DNA from: an uncultured Alphaproteobacteria bacterium
GTDB lineage: Bacteria; Pseudomonadota; Alphaproteobacteria; Caulobacterales; Parvularculaceae
Length of the DNA: 5,225 nt
Direction of reading: 5' to 3'
Assembly: GCA_938003575.1 (NCBI GenBank)
Contig: CALKYG010000361.1
Coordinates: 1-5,225 of the forward strand
Shown: positions 1 through 5,225 of the stretch, piece by piece
Numbering within the stretch: the first letter of the stretch is position 1
How the letters are laid out: the number at the start of each line of letters is the position of its first letter
The notes under the pieces: generated by a model
The model's database searches: none
What the model was told of the DNA's origin: nothing
Seen by the model: the letters and a program-made list of their open reading frames with translations, nothing else
Program-made: the position numbers and the translations under genes

Positions 1-41
1 AGAGCGCGCACGGGCGAATTGGGAGACCGTGATTCCTCCAT
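1..41 (-). CDS. Possible 5' end of a further minus-strand gene (partial, cut by window edge)
   Basis: An ATG at 41-39 on the minus strand opens a frame that stays open to the window edge and reads MEESRSPNSPVRA. It starts 56 bases beyond the end of the receptor's terminator T-tract, where a new transcription unit could begin. The purine-rich TAAGGA directly abuts the ATG, which is too close for a normal ribosome-binding site, and no other convincing one is seen. Thirteen codons cannot identify a product, and this may not be a gene. Confidence 0.22.
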   Translation of the reverse strand, partial: MEESRSPNSPVRA

Positions 42-96
42 TCCTTATCCAGACGGAATTGAAGCGAGGCCGCTGGCTCTACCGTGGCGGCGGGCG

Positions 97-130
97 AAAA
101 AAAACGGAGGGTTCCCGAAGGAACCCTCCG
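97..130 (-). terminator. Intrinsic (Rho-independent) terminator of the TonB-dependent receptor gene
   Basis: Read on the minus strand, this is a perfect 11-bp stem (CGGAGGGTTCC at 130-120 with GGAACCCTCCG at 115-105) closed by a TTCG loop at 119-116. Eight T residues follow at 104-97. The closing C-G pair around UUCG is the known ultrastable cUUCGg tetraloop. The hairpin starts 23 bases after the receptor stop codon and is oriented to end that transcript. It should separate the receptor from any gene further left. On the plus strand the same hairpin is preceded by A residues and followed by no T run, so it is unidirectional. Confidence 0.93.
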
Positions 131-153
131 CCGTCAGTCATGCAACGATCCGC

Positions 154-3100
154 TTAGAAGTCGAGCGTCACGTTGACGAACAGGAACCGGCCGAGCGCGT
201 CATACGTCGCCGGATAGGTGTTGCCGTTGCAGGGACCGGTCGGGCAGAGGTTCGAACCCGGGCGATCCCCGCTTCCCGACGTGACCATCGGCGGCGCCTT
301 GTCGAGGAGGTTGTTGACGCCGAGGCGCAGCGTGTAGCGGTCGTTATAGGCGTAAGCCGCCACGAGGTCGAAGTAGCTCCGGGCGCCGATGTGAAGGCCC
401 GGATCGAAGTTGTTCGCGCCGTTAAGCGTCGGATTGGTTGACGTCGTTTCGGCGTCAACCGCGCCGACATACCGCCACTGAGCCGACAGGGACAGGTCGA
501 ACGGCGTGTTATAGGTCAGGCGGGCGCGGTGGCGCCATTCGGGAAGCGGCGCGCCGCTGCCCGTCGTGCCGCCGGCGCTGCAGGTCGGTCCATAAAGACC
601 GGCGCAGTCATACGGCGCAGTGAGGCCGTTATTGACCTCATAGGCCATCAGGTTGGTGCCCTGGAAGGTGAATTCCAGATCGCCAAGGCTGCCGATTTCA
701 TGGCCGTAGGCGGCGCTGAATTCGAGACCTCTGGTCTGCACCGAGCCGACATTGCCCGGCAGGTTCGTGACATAGCCGCCCGAGGTCAGCCAGATCGAGC
801 CGCCCGGATCGCGGTTGACGAGGCTGCACGACATCGGCGTGAAGGTCGCCGTGGCGTTCGCAACGCAGTCATTGACGATCGCGTCGGCGCCGAAGCCGCC
901 GATCGAATCGTCGATCTTGATGTTGTAGTAGTCGATCGTGAGCGCGAGGCCCGGGATCATGCTCGGCTGGATGACGCCGCCCACGGTCCAGGTTTTCGCG
1001 GTTTCCGGCTGCAGGTTCGGGTTGCCGCCGAGCAGGCCGTTATACTGACCCGCCGGGTTCGCCGGGGTGCCGCCGCCGACCGTCAGGCCTTGAGCGATAC
1101 ACCCGTAATCCGTCGCCGTGATCGTGATGCCGGCGCAGGGATCGTTCGATCCGCTGAGGCCGACATACTGGGCCGCGAACAGCTCCTGAATGTTCGGCGC
1201 CCGAACCGCGCGGTTATACGTGCCGCGGATCCGGAAATCCGGGATCGGCGAGATTTCGGCGCCGACTTTCCAGGTGTTGGTGCCGAATTCGTTGCCGCCG
1301 CTCGTGTCGTAATCCGACCGGCGATAGCCGGCGTTGATCGACAGCTCGTGGACGAAGCCTTCGTTGATGACGGGGATCTGCGTTTCGGCAAAGAATTCCA
1401 TCACCTCGATATCGCCCGCGATCGGAAGCGTCGGCGCGCCCTGTCCGGTCAGATCGCCGGTCTGGAACGCGTTGTCGGTCTTCAGATCGAGCGCTTCGCT
1501 GCGCCATTCGATGCCGGCGTTGAAACGGACGCCGTCATTGGCCGACGGGAACTTGAAGCCGTAATTGGTGAGATCGCCCGTAATGGAGGCGTTGAACACC
1601 TGCTCCGTCGTCTCGCCGCTCTGGAAGCCCGTCGCGGAGAGATAGTTGACCGCCGCCTGCGACGCGCCGCCGGCGCCGGCGAACACGTTGTAGGGCACGC
1701 AGTTCGGATCGGAGTTGTCGAGCACCGAGCGGCAGATGACCTGGCCGAAAGTCGGGCTGCCGACGCGCGTGTCGGTGACCGCGTTGAGCGCCCGGTTGAG
1801 GCGGGTGATCGAGAATTCATTCTCGTAAACCTGCGTGTAGGCGACGCGGCCGTACTGATAGTACATGTCATACGACCAGGCCTCGCCGAGATCGCCCTTC
1901 GTGCCGAGAACGGCGCGGAAGGTCTGGTGGCCGAGATTCGACCGGCGCGGACCGCCTTCGACGTTGCGGCGAAGCAGCGTGAAGTAGGCCTGATTGTAAG
2001 TGTTGCCGAGCGCGTCGAAGAAGGTGATCGGCGCGGCGCCCGGGTTCGGGTTGTACGCCGCGGACGTCGCCAGCGGGAACGTCCCGAGGAACCCGTTGAT
2101 CAGGTTGTCGGTGTCGCAGACGACGGCGAGCTGAGCGGCCGACATCAGCGGGTTGTCGCAGTTGACCGTCTGGGTGTTGCCGAAGTTGCCCGAAGGCGCG
2201 ATCTGCGCGACCGTCTTGTTGTCCATGAACATGAACTCAACATAGGGCTTGGCCCAGTCGTTGATTTCATAGTTCGCGAAGAAGCCGGCGGTGTAGCGTT
2301 CGTCCGGACGCTGATAATAGTTCAGCGGCGCGAAGTTGTAGAGCGTCACCGAGTTCACGAACCCGCCGCCCGGCAGGAAGGTGTAGAAGGTCGACGTGCC
2401 GCTCGTGACCGAGGTGTCGAACACGAGGACGTTGCCTTCCGCCGTAGTCGCCGACCCGCCGCAGCGCGGCGTGCCGGCTGGGCTGTTCTGAAGAACGCAG
2501 GCGGAATAGTCGCGATCCCTCTGCAGAACCGGGTCGATCTTGCGATAGCCGAAATAGGCGACCGCGTGGCCGCGATCATCGGCGAAGCCGGTGCCGAACA
2601 CGGCGGTGAAGTCCATCGTGTCGCCGTCAGTGACGCTGCCCGTCGGATAGGGGAAGCCGCGCGCATCGAGCAGCGGCGGCAGGAACGTGTCGTCATTGCC
2701 GTGCTGATAGAAGCTGTACTGGCCGTCGACGCGGAAGCCTTCGAAATCCGTATCGATGATGAAGTTGACGACGCCCGCGACCGCGTCCGCGCCGTAAACC
2801 GACGAGGCGCCGCCCGTCAGCACTTCAACGCGCTTCAGGATCGAGCCGGGGATGATGTTGATGTCGGCGGCGGAGCCGCTGGTCGGGCTCGGGTCGCCCG
2901 GCACGAGACGGCGGCCGTTGACGAGCGCCAGCGTCCGGGTCGTGCCGAGACCGCGAAGGTCGACCGCCGCGGTGCCGTCGGCGCCGTTCGAAAGCGACGA
3001 AGCCTGGCTGGCGAAGATCGACGGCAGCGAGTTCAGCGTGTCTTCAACGCGGACCGTGCCGGTGAGCTTGATGTCGTCGGGCTCGACGACGGTCAGCGGC

Positions 3101-3255
3101 GACGGCGACGACAGCTGAGGTTGAGCGATACGCGAGCCGGTGACGATGATCTCGTCCTGCTCGTCCTGAGCGAAGGCCGGCGCCCCCGCCAGCATCACGC
3201 CGATCGCGAGCGGCGCCGCGCTTGCTTTCAGCACGGAGATTTTTCTTTTTGTCAT
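154..3255 (-). CDS. TonB-dependent outer-membrane receptor, large, substrate unknown
   Basis: A 22-strand beta-barrel transporter with an N-terminal plug, expected to import a scarce substrate across the outer membrane using energy from TonB-ExbBD. The 1033 residues begin with a Sec signal peptide: basic TKRK, hydrophobic stretch 13-28, and likely cleavage after AFA at 27-29. The TonB-box region is DEIIVTGSRI (34-43). The plug follows at about 50-168, with DLRGLG (99-104), LVNGRR (111-116) and GASSVYGADAVAGVVNF (149-165). Barrel hallmarks are NRAVRAPNIQELF (681-693), NPNLQPE (745-751), GVNNLLD near the C-terminus, and a final aromatic strand ending in Phe, the signal read by the BAM assembly machinery. 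All 14 cysteines fall in seven close pairs. The ATG at 3255 is preferred over one 14 codons upstream because it starts directly at the signal peptide and has AAAGGGAG before it. Family membership is certain. Iron, vitamin, sugar or peptide transport cannot be decided, because no substrate gene is adjacent. The leader at 3473-3320 may control it. Confidence 0.97.
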   Translation of the reverse strand: MTKRKISVLKASAAPLAIGVMLAGAPAFAQDEQDEIIVTGSRIAQPQLSSPSPLTVVEPDDIKLTGTVRVEDTLNSLPSIFASQASSLSNGADGTAAVDLRGLGTTRTLALVNGRRLVPGDPSPTSGSAADINIIPGSILKRVEVLTGGASSVYGADAVAGVVNFIIDTDFEGFRVDGQYSFYQHGNDDTFLPPLLDARGFPYPTGSVTDGDTMDFTAVFGTGFADDRGHAVAYFGYRKIDPVLQRDRDYSACVLQNSPAGTPRCGGSATTAEGNVLVFDTSVTSGTSTFYTFLPGGGFVNSVTLYNFAPLNYYQRPDERYTAGFFANYEINDWAKPYVEFMFMDNKTVAQIAPSGNFGNTQTVNCDNPLMSAAQLAVVCDTDNLINGFLGTFPLATSAAYNPNPGAAPITFFDALGNTYNQAYFTLLRRNVEGGPRRSNLGHQTFRAVLGTKGDLGEAWSYDMYYQYGRVAYTQVYENEFSITRLNRALNAVTDTRVGSPTFGQVICRSVLDNSDPNCVPYNVFAGAGGASQAAVNYLSATGFQSGETTEQVFNASITGDLTNYGFKFPSANDGVRFNAGIEWRSEALDLKTDNAFQTGDLTGQGAPTLPIAGDIEVMEFFAETQIPVINEGFVHELSINAGYRRSDYDTSGGNEFGTNTWKVGAEISPIPDFRIRGTYNRAVRAPNIQELFAAQYVGLSGSNDPCAGITITATDYGCIAQGLTVGGGTPANPAGQYNGLLGGNPNLQPETAKTWTVGGVIQPSMIPGLALTIDYYNIKIDDSIGGFGADAIVNDCVANATATFTPMSCSLVNRDPGGSIWLTSGGYVTNLPGNVGSVQTRGLEFSAAYGHEIGSLGDLEFTFQGTNLMAYEVNNGLTAPYDCAGLYGPTCSAGGTTGSGAPLPEWRHRARLTYNTPFDLSLSAQWRYVGAVDAETTSTNPTLNGANNFDPGLHIGARSYFDLVAAYAYNDRYTLRLGVNNLLDKAPPMVTSGSGDRPGSNLCPTGPCNGNTYPATYDALGRFLFVNVTLDF

Positions 3256-3276
3256 ATGCACGTACGACTCCCTTTC
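3251..3276 (-). promoter_or_regulatory. Ribosome-binding site of the receptor gene, with a small hairpin over the start codon
   Basis: The minus strand reads AAAGGGAG at 3275-3268, a good Shine-Dalgarno match, and supports the start at 3255. Its last G lies 12 bases before the ATG, somewhat farther than usual. GUCGU (3268-3264) can pair with AUGAC (3255-3251), one pair being G-U, across an eight-base loop. That small hairpin would cover the start codon and touch the Shine-Dalgarno end. The ribosome-binding site is fairly secure. The hairpin is weak and only suggestive. Confidence 0.6.
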
Positions 3277-3305
3277 AAAGTTGCGTGAGCGTTCCAATTG
3301 CGAAC

Positions 3306-3357
3306 CACGACTTGCCCCCTGTGTTCAGTCTTTTTTCTTTTGAAACACGGCTTGCCC
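3306..3357 (-). repeat. 12-base imperfect direct repeat, 40 bases apart, in the receptor leader
   Basis: On the minus strand GGGCAAGCCGTG (3357-3346) recurs as GGGCAAGTCGTG (3317-3306), with 11 of 12 bases identical. The first copy contains the 3' arm of a leader hairpin (GCCGUG pairing with CACGGC at 3379-3374). The second copy can pair with the same CACGGC through one G-U pair. It therefore offers an alternative partner closer to the ribosome-binding site. As DNA it could instead be a tandem operator; the 40-base period is close to a whole number of helical turns. Confidence 0.5.
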
Positions 3358-3473
3358 TTCGAGCGGATCCCTTGCCGTGCGATGGCGTACTTTGACTTCG
3401 TTATGGCCTTCCGGGTCAAACCTCTTGTGCCGGTTTCTGCGAGAATCCCGGAAGGTGTAGCAAGCTGAACACA
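3320..3473 (-). promoter_or_regulatory. Candidate structured 5' leader RNA (riboswitch-like multibranch fold) of the receptor gene
   Basis: The minus-strand transcript ahead of the receptor can form a closed junction. P1 is UGUGUUCAG (3473-3465) with CUGAACACA (3328-3320), nine perfect pairs. P2 is CCUUCCGGG (3455-3447) with CCCGGAAGG (3415-3407), nine perfect pairs, with a nested stem AAACC (3436-3432) and GGUUU (3422-3418) around a nine-base loop. P3 is CACGGC (3379-3374) with GCCGUG (3351-3346). The 3' arm of P1 can also pair locally with GUGUUUCA (3348-3341), leaving one base bulged, which breaks P1 and P3. The structure ends 65 bases before the start codon. I see no B12 box or TPP-type core, so no known class is assigned. 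The promoter feeding it was not confidently located. Evidence is hand folding only, without covariation. Confidence 0.45.
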
Positions 3474-3672
3474 AGGCGACGCTAGACGCCTTATGGTTAA
3501 CAATCTGAAACCGGTTATTTTGTTTCATGGCGGTGGCGGGATTCGATCTCCGCGACGCGGATCGTTCCCAGTTCTGGCCGAATATTCCAATTTGTTGGCT
3601 GAAAATAGTAATGCTTGCTATCCGGCGGTTGCGGGGGAATTGTCCGCCGCAGCGATCGCGCGGAAATGTCAA

Positions 3673-3704
3673 CCCTGTGATTTACCGCTGAAATTCTTAC
3701 AGGG
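3673..3704. repeat. Interrupted dyad (CCCTGT...ACAGGG) just downstream of the membrane-protein gene
   Basis: CCCTGT (3673-3678) pairs with ACAGGG (3699-3704). Inside it, ATTT (3680-3683) pairs with AAAT (3691-3694) around the loop ACCGCTG, with a small asymmetric internal loop between the stems. It begins 22 bases after the membrane-protein stop on the minus strand and directly abuts the TTGACA hexamer at 3672-3667. No T-run follows, so it is a poor intrinsic terminator. It could stabilise the 3' end of that mRNA or act as an operator. Its role is unknown. Confidence 0.4.
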
Positions 3705-3725
3705 AAGGCGCGGATGGAGGGGCGT

Positions 3726-4724
3726 TCAACGGCCGGCGGTCCGACCCGCCGCGACGGCGGCCTCAATTTCTCGGAGCAGATCCGGGGTCCGCGGCGCGCC
3801 CGCCTCGACATAGGCCTGGCGAAGGCCCGCAAGAATGGCGTGGCGCGTTTTCGCGGGCGCCGATCCGGCCGGCGCGGCGCCTGCCGCCGTAAAGACCGCG
3901 CCCAGCAGCGCATAGAAGAGGGCGAGGCCGGGAAGGGCGGCGACAGCCCAAAGCGGAAGGCCGGCGGCGCCGAGGCGCGGCCAGCCGCCCGAGGCTGCAA
4001 CGGCCCCGATGACCGCGCCAAGGATCAGCAGCAGCGACCCGCCGCCCGCCCGCGGCGGCGGCGAATGGCGATCAAGGAAGGCGCTGAACTTTTCCTCCGC
4101 GCGCCGGTGGTCGGGTTCCGACAGGAAGGAGACGCCCTCAAGGAACGAGACGGCCTCGACGGCGATCAGGTGAAGCCGCGACAGGTCGGCCGCGCTCGCG
4201 CCGTCGCGGCCGATGCGGTCTTTCAGCTGCGCGGCCGTCTCGGCGAAATCGCGCGCGATGCGGCCGGCCTCGCCGCCGAATCCGGCCTCGCCCCGATAGG
4301 ACGTCTCGCCGGCGCGCACGAGATAGCCGCCGATGAAGGCGGCGACCGCGCCGAGGACGCCGACGGCGACGAAAATCCGCGCCAGCGTCGCAGCGCCGGC
4401 GGCGTCAAGGCCGCGCACGGGATATCCTGCGGCCGCCTCCCGCGCGAGCACGACGCCGACGAACACCCAGAAGAGCGCGATGAACAGGCGCGCGCCCCAG
4501 GCGGCGAGCATCGCCTCGCCGGAGGCGCGCGCCGCCGCCGCGCGCGCGAGATCCGCGCCGCGCGCGTCGATCAGGGTGCGGCCGCGCTCGATCGCCGCGG
4601 CGCTCTGGCGGACGAGAAACCCGAAGGAAACGCCGTCGCCGCCGTCGCCGTCCTGCCCGTAAAAAGGCGCCGCCGCACCTGGCGCGCGGACGCCGCCGCC
4701 AAAGGATTTGCGCGTTCCGGTCAT
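3726..4724 (-). CDS. Four-helix integral membrane protein of unknown function
   Basis: I do not recognise this 332-residue protein. There is no cleavable signal peptide: the first 70 residues are soluble, Gly/Ala-rich, then a charged helix-like segment at about 41-70. Hydrophobic helices follow at about 77-94 and 112-136, forming one hairpin, and at about 229-246 and 256-281, forming a second. Between the hairpins lies a roughly 90-residue hydrophilic, probably helical domain (137-228). A soluble tail at about 290-332 ends in RTPDLLREIEAAVAAG. No catalytic motif, nucleotide-binding loop or metal site stands out. Third positions are almost all G or C in this frame, which supports coding over the 362-codon frame on the other strand. 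The ATG at 4724 has GAGGGG runs just upstream, one starting 17 bases ahead and one almost touching it. The gene stands 470 bases from the receptor with no partner visible. Confidence 0.8.
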   Translation of the reverse strand: MTGTRKSFGGGVRAPGAAAPFYGQDGDGGDGVSFGFLVRQSAAAIERGRTLIDARGADLARAAAARASGEAMLAAWGARLFIALFWVFVGVVLAREAAAGYPVRGLDAAGAATLARIFVAVGVLGAVAAFIGGYLVRAGETSYRGEAGFGGEAGRIARDFAETAAQLKDRIGRDGASAADLSRLHLIAVEAVSFLEGVSFLSEPDHRRAEEKFSAFLDRHSPPPRAGGGSLLLILGAVIGAVAASGGWPRLGAAGLPLWAVAALPGLALFYALLGAVFTAAGAAPAGSAPAKTRHAILAGLRQAYVEAGAPRTPDLLREIEAAVAAGRTAGR

Positions 4725-4906
4725 GTCCCCTCAATCCCCTCGCGGCGAGCCTATCGGAAACCAAAGGGCGTGGGAAATGCAGCCCGCCTCACCCGAAGCT
4801 GAAATCATCCGGTTGACCTGCCTCAACACCATCGCCCGCGCATGGTCCGGCAATCAGGCGCCATCGGCGAATGAAGGCATGCGACCGGCGCCGCGCCGCC
4901 GGTTCG
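4725..4906. other. Region upstream of the membrane-protein gene; no gene seen
   Basis: This should contain the promoter of the membrane-protein gene on the minus strand. I could not find a convincing -35/-10 pair. Just before the ATG the minus strand carries two copies of GAGGGG, the likely ribosome-binding region. A short imperfect dyad (GGTTGA with TCAACACC) lies at about 4811-4830. Open frames here on either strand show no recognisable protein. Confidence 0.4.
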
Positions 4907-5131
4907 ATGAGCGGCTGGCCGCAGGAGGAGCGATCGTCGTTCGAGCGGCTGTAGCCGATCGCGGTGATTCCCGACGGCGTTCGACATCGTCCTGCGGAAG
5001 AAAAGCGCAGCATGATCGAGATGATGCGCGCCAAGGGGCGGTTGCAGGAACGCGCCTTCGCACTTGCGGCGGCGAAGTGCGCCGGACTGTTCCGGTTGCT
5101 CGCGTCGTCGCCGGACCAGCATGACCGGGCG
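4907..5131 (+). pseudogene. Possible decayed IS66-type OrfA (transposase accessory helix-turn-helix protein) fragment
   Basis: The plus-strand frame from ATG 4907 reads SFERL, then an in-frame TAG at 4952-4954, then PIAVIPDGVRHRPAEEKRSMIEM. After a short gap it continues with A-x-G and, 17 residues later, LFR. IS66-family OrfA proteins commonly run as an acidic start, ERL-x-VI, a basic RRRW patch, AEEK-x-x-IVEE, a helix-turn-helix beginning APG, and a final LF-x-WRR. The order and spacing fit, although the Trp residues and several helix-turn-helix positions are missing. Third positions are rich in G/C across most of the frame, including before the stop, as in a former coding sequence. No OrfB, OrfC or terminal inverted repeats are visible. 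The match comes from remembered family features, not alignment. The alternative is chance open frame in GC-rich DNA. Confidence 0.33.
5059..5081. repeat. Perfect 7-bp hairpin within the OrfA-like relic
   Basis: CGCACTT (5059-5065) pairs with AAGTGCG (5075-5081) across the loop GCGGCGGCG. There is no T-run on either side, so it is not an intrinsic terminator. It may be incidental to GC-rich sequence. Confidence 0.3.
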
Positions 5132-5175
5132 CCCGATTGCTTTTCCCCTCGCGGAATACTCTCTAGAATCGCAAT

Positions 5176-5214
5176 AAGGCGTCGCCCGGGCGTTCGGTTC
5201 GCGGGCGCCGCCTT
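5176..5214. terminator. GC-rich inverted repeat, possible terminator for a gene beyond the right edge
   Basis: AAGGCG (5176-5181) pairs with CGCCTT (5209-5214). After one mismatch, CGCCCG (5183-5188) pairs with CGGGCG (5202-5207), leaving a 13-base loop. That gives twelve pairs in two blocks, strong enough for a terminator stem. Neither side has a true T-run; on the minus strand it is followed by a mixed TTATTGCGATTCT. It may serve a minus-strand gene to the right of the window, but that gene is not visible. Confidence 0.38.
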
Positions 5215-5225
5215 CGCGTAAACTT

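Larger units (their letters stand above)
3256..3725. other. 470-base intergenic region, more AT-rich than its flanks
   Basis: This stretch lies between the stop of the membrane-protein gene and the start of the receptor gene, both on the minus strand. It is visibly poorer in G and C than the genes beside it. It holds the receptor ribosome-binding site, the candidate structured leader, a dyad just after the membrane-protein gene, and a TTGACA hexamer on the minus strand (3672-3667). That hexamer has no good -10 partner at normal spacing. Open frames crossing it on either strand lack the strong third-position G/C bias of the real genes. I found no Fur-like box. Confidence 0.6.

Noticed and set aside
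19..441. A 140-codon plus-strand open frame over the left end and the receptor's 3' end
   Set aside because: It runs through the receptor's intrinsic terminator and antisense to a certain gene, and its product is basic and unrecognisable.
529..3288. A 919-codon open frame on the plus strand, fully antisense to the receptor gene
   Set aside because: Its product is Arg/Ala/Glu/Asp-rich with no domain or signal. Long antisense frames arise routinely opposite GC-rich genes, and the minus-strand frame is an unmistakable receptor.
3320..3480. Cobalamin riboswitch controlling a btuB-like receptor
   Set aside because: No B12-box or GCCACUG-type core is visible, and the stem layout does not fit that class.
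3252..3503. An 83-codon minus-strand frame whose TGA overlaps the receptor ATG as ATGA, a possible coupled leader peptide
   Set aside because: The start is TTG with no clear ribosome-binding site, third positions lack the G/C bias of neighbours, and the Lys/Arg-rich product matches nothing. The same bases are better explained by the structured leader, though translational coupling is not excluded.
3491..3503. TTAACCAT on the minus strand, like a CtrA half-site
   Set aside because: The CtrA consensus needs a second TTAA seven bases away, and none is present at that spacing.
3325..3672. A 115-codon minus-strand frame spanning the intergenic region
   Set aside because: No coding-type third-position bias, no ribosome-binding site and no recognisable domain. 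It crosses the paired regions of the leader.
3714..4802. A 362-codon open frame on the plus strand opposite the membrane-protein gene
   Set aside because: It is extremely Arg/Ala/Gly-rich low-complexity sequence with no helices or motifs. The minus-strand frame has proper transmembrane segments and better third-position bias.
4823..5122. Minus-strand open frame of 99 codons at the right end
   Set aside because: It is Arg-rich with no domain, and lies opposite the better-supported OrfA-like relic.

Overview
The window looks like part of a GC-rich alphaproteobacterial chromosome. The organism call rests on strong G/C third-position codon bias and on a long TonB-dependent receptor with the Asp-Glu-Ile-Ile-Val-Thr-Gly TonB-box region common in Caulobacterales, Hyphomonadales, Parvularculales and Sphingomonadales. 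No taxonomic marker gene is present, so anything finer is a guess.

Layout, right to left along the minus strand, which carries all convincing intact genes. Bases 5225-4725 hold no intact gene. They contain a plus-strand relic resembling the N-terminal part of an IS66-type OrfA (about 4907-5131, with an in-frame TAG) and a strong GC-rich hairpin at 5176-5214. Bases 4724-3726 encode a 332-residue, four-helix integral membrane protein of unknown function. Bases 3725-3256 are a 470-base, more AT-rich non-coding stretch. Bases 3255-154 encode a 1033-residue outer-membrane TonB-dependent receptor. It ends in a textbook intrinsic terminator (130-97) with an ultrastable UUCG tetraloop. A possible first 13 codons of the next minus-strand gene run off the left edge (41-1).

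The receptor is presumably energised by TonB-ExbBD and imports an unidentified substrate across the outer membrane. It appears to be its own transcription unit: a long gap precedes it and a strong terminator follows it. The membrane protein upstream has no visible functional link to it.

The most interesting element is the receptor's leader. On the minus strand, 3473-3320 can fold into a closed multibranch RNA. A perfect 9-bp outer stem encloses a perfect 9-bp hairpin with a nested 5-bp stem, and a 6-bp hairpin. Several strands have a second possible partner, including a near-identical 12-base repeat closer to the ribosome-binding site. This is the architecture expected of a riboswitch-like or attenuating leader. 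I do not recognise it as a known class: no cobalamin B12-box or TPP-type core is visible. It is the main candidate here for something undescribed, but it rests on hand folding of one sequence.
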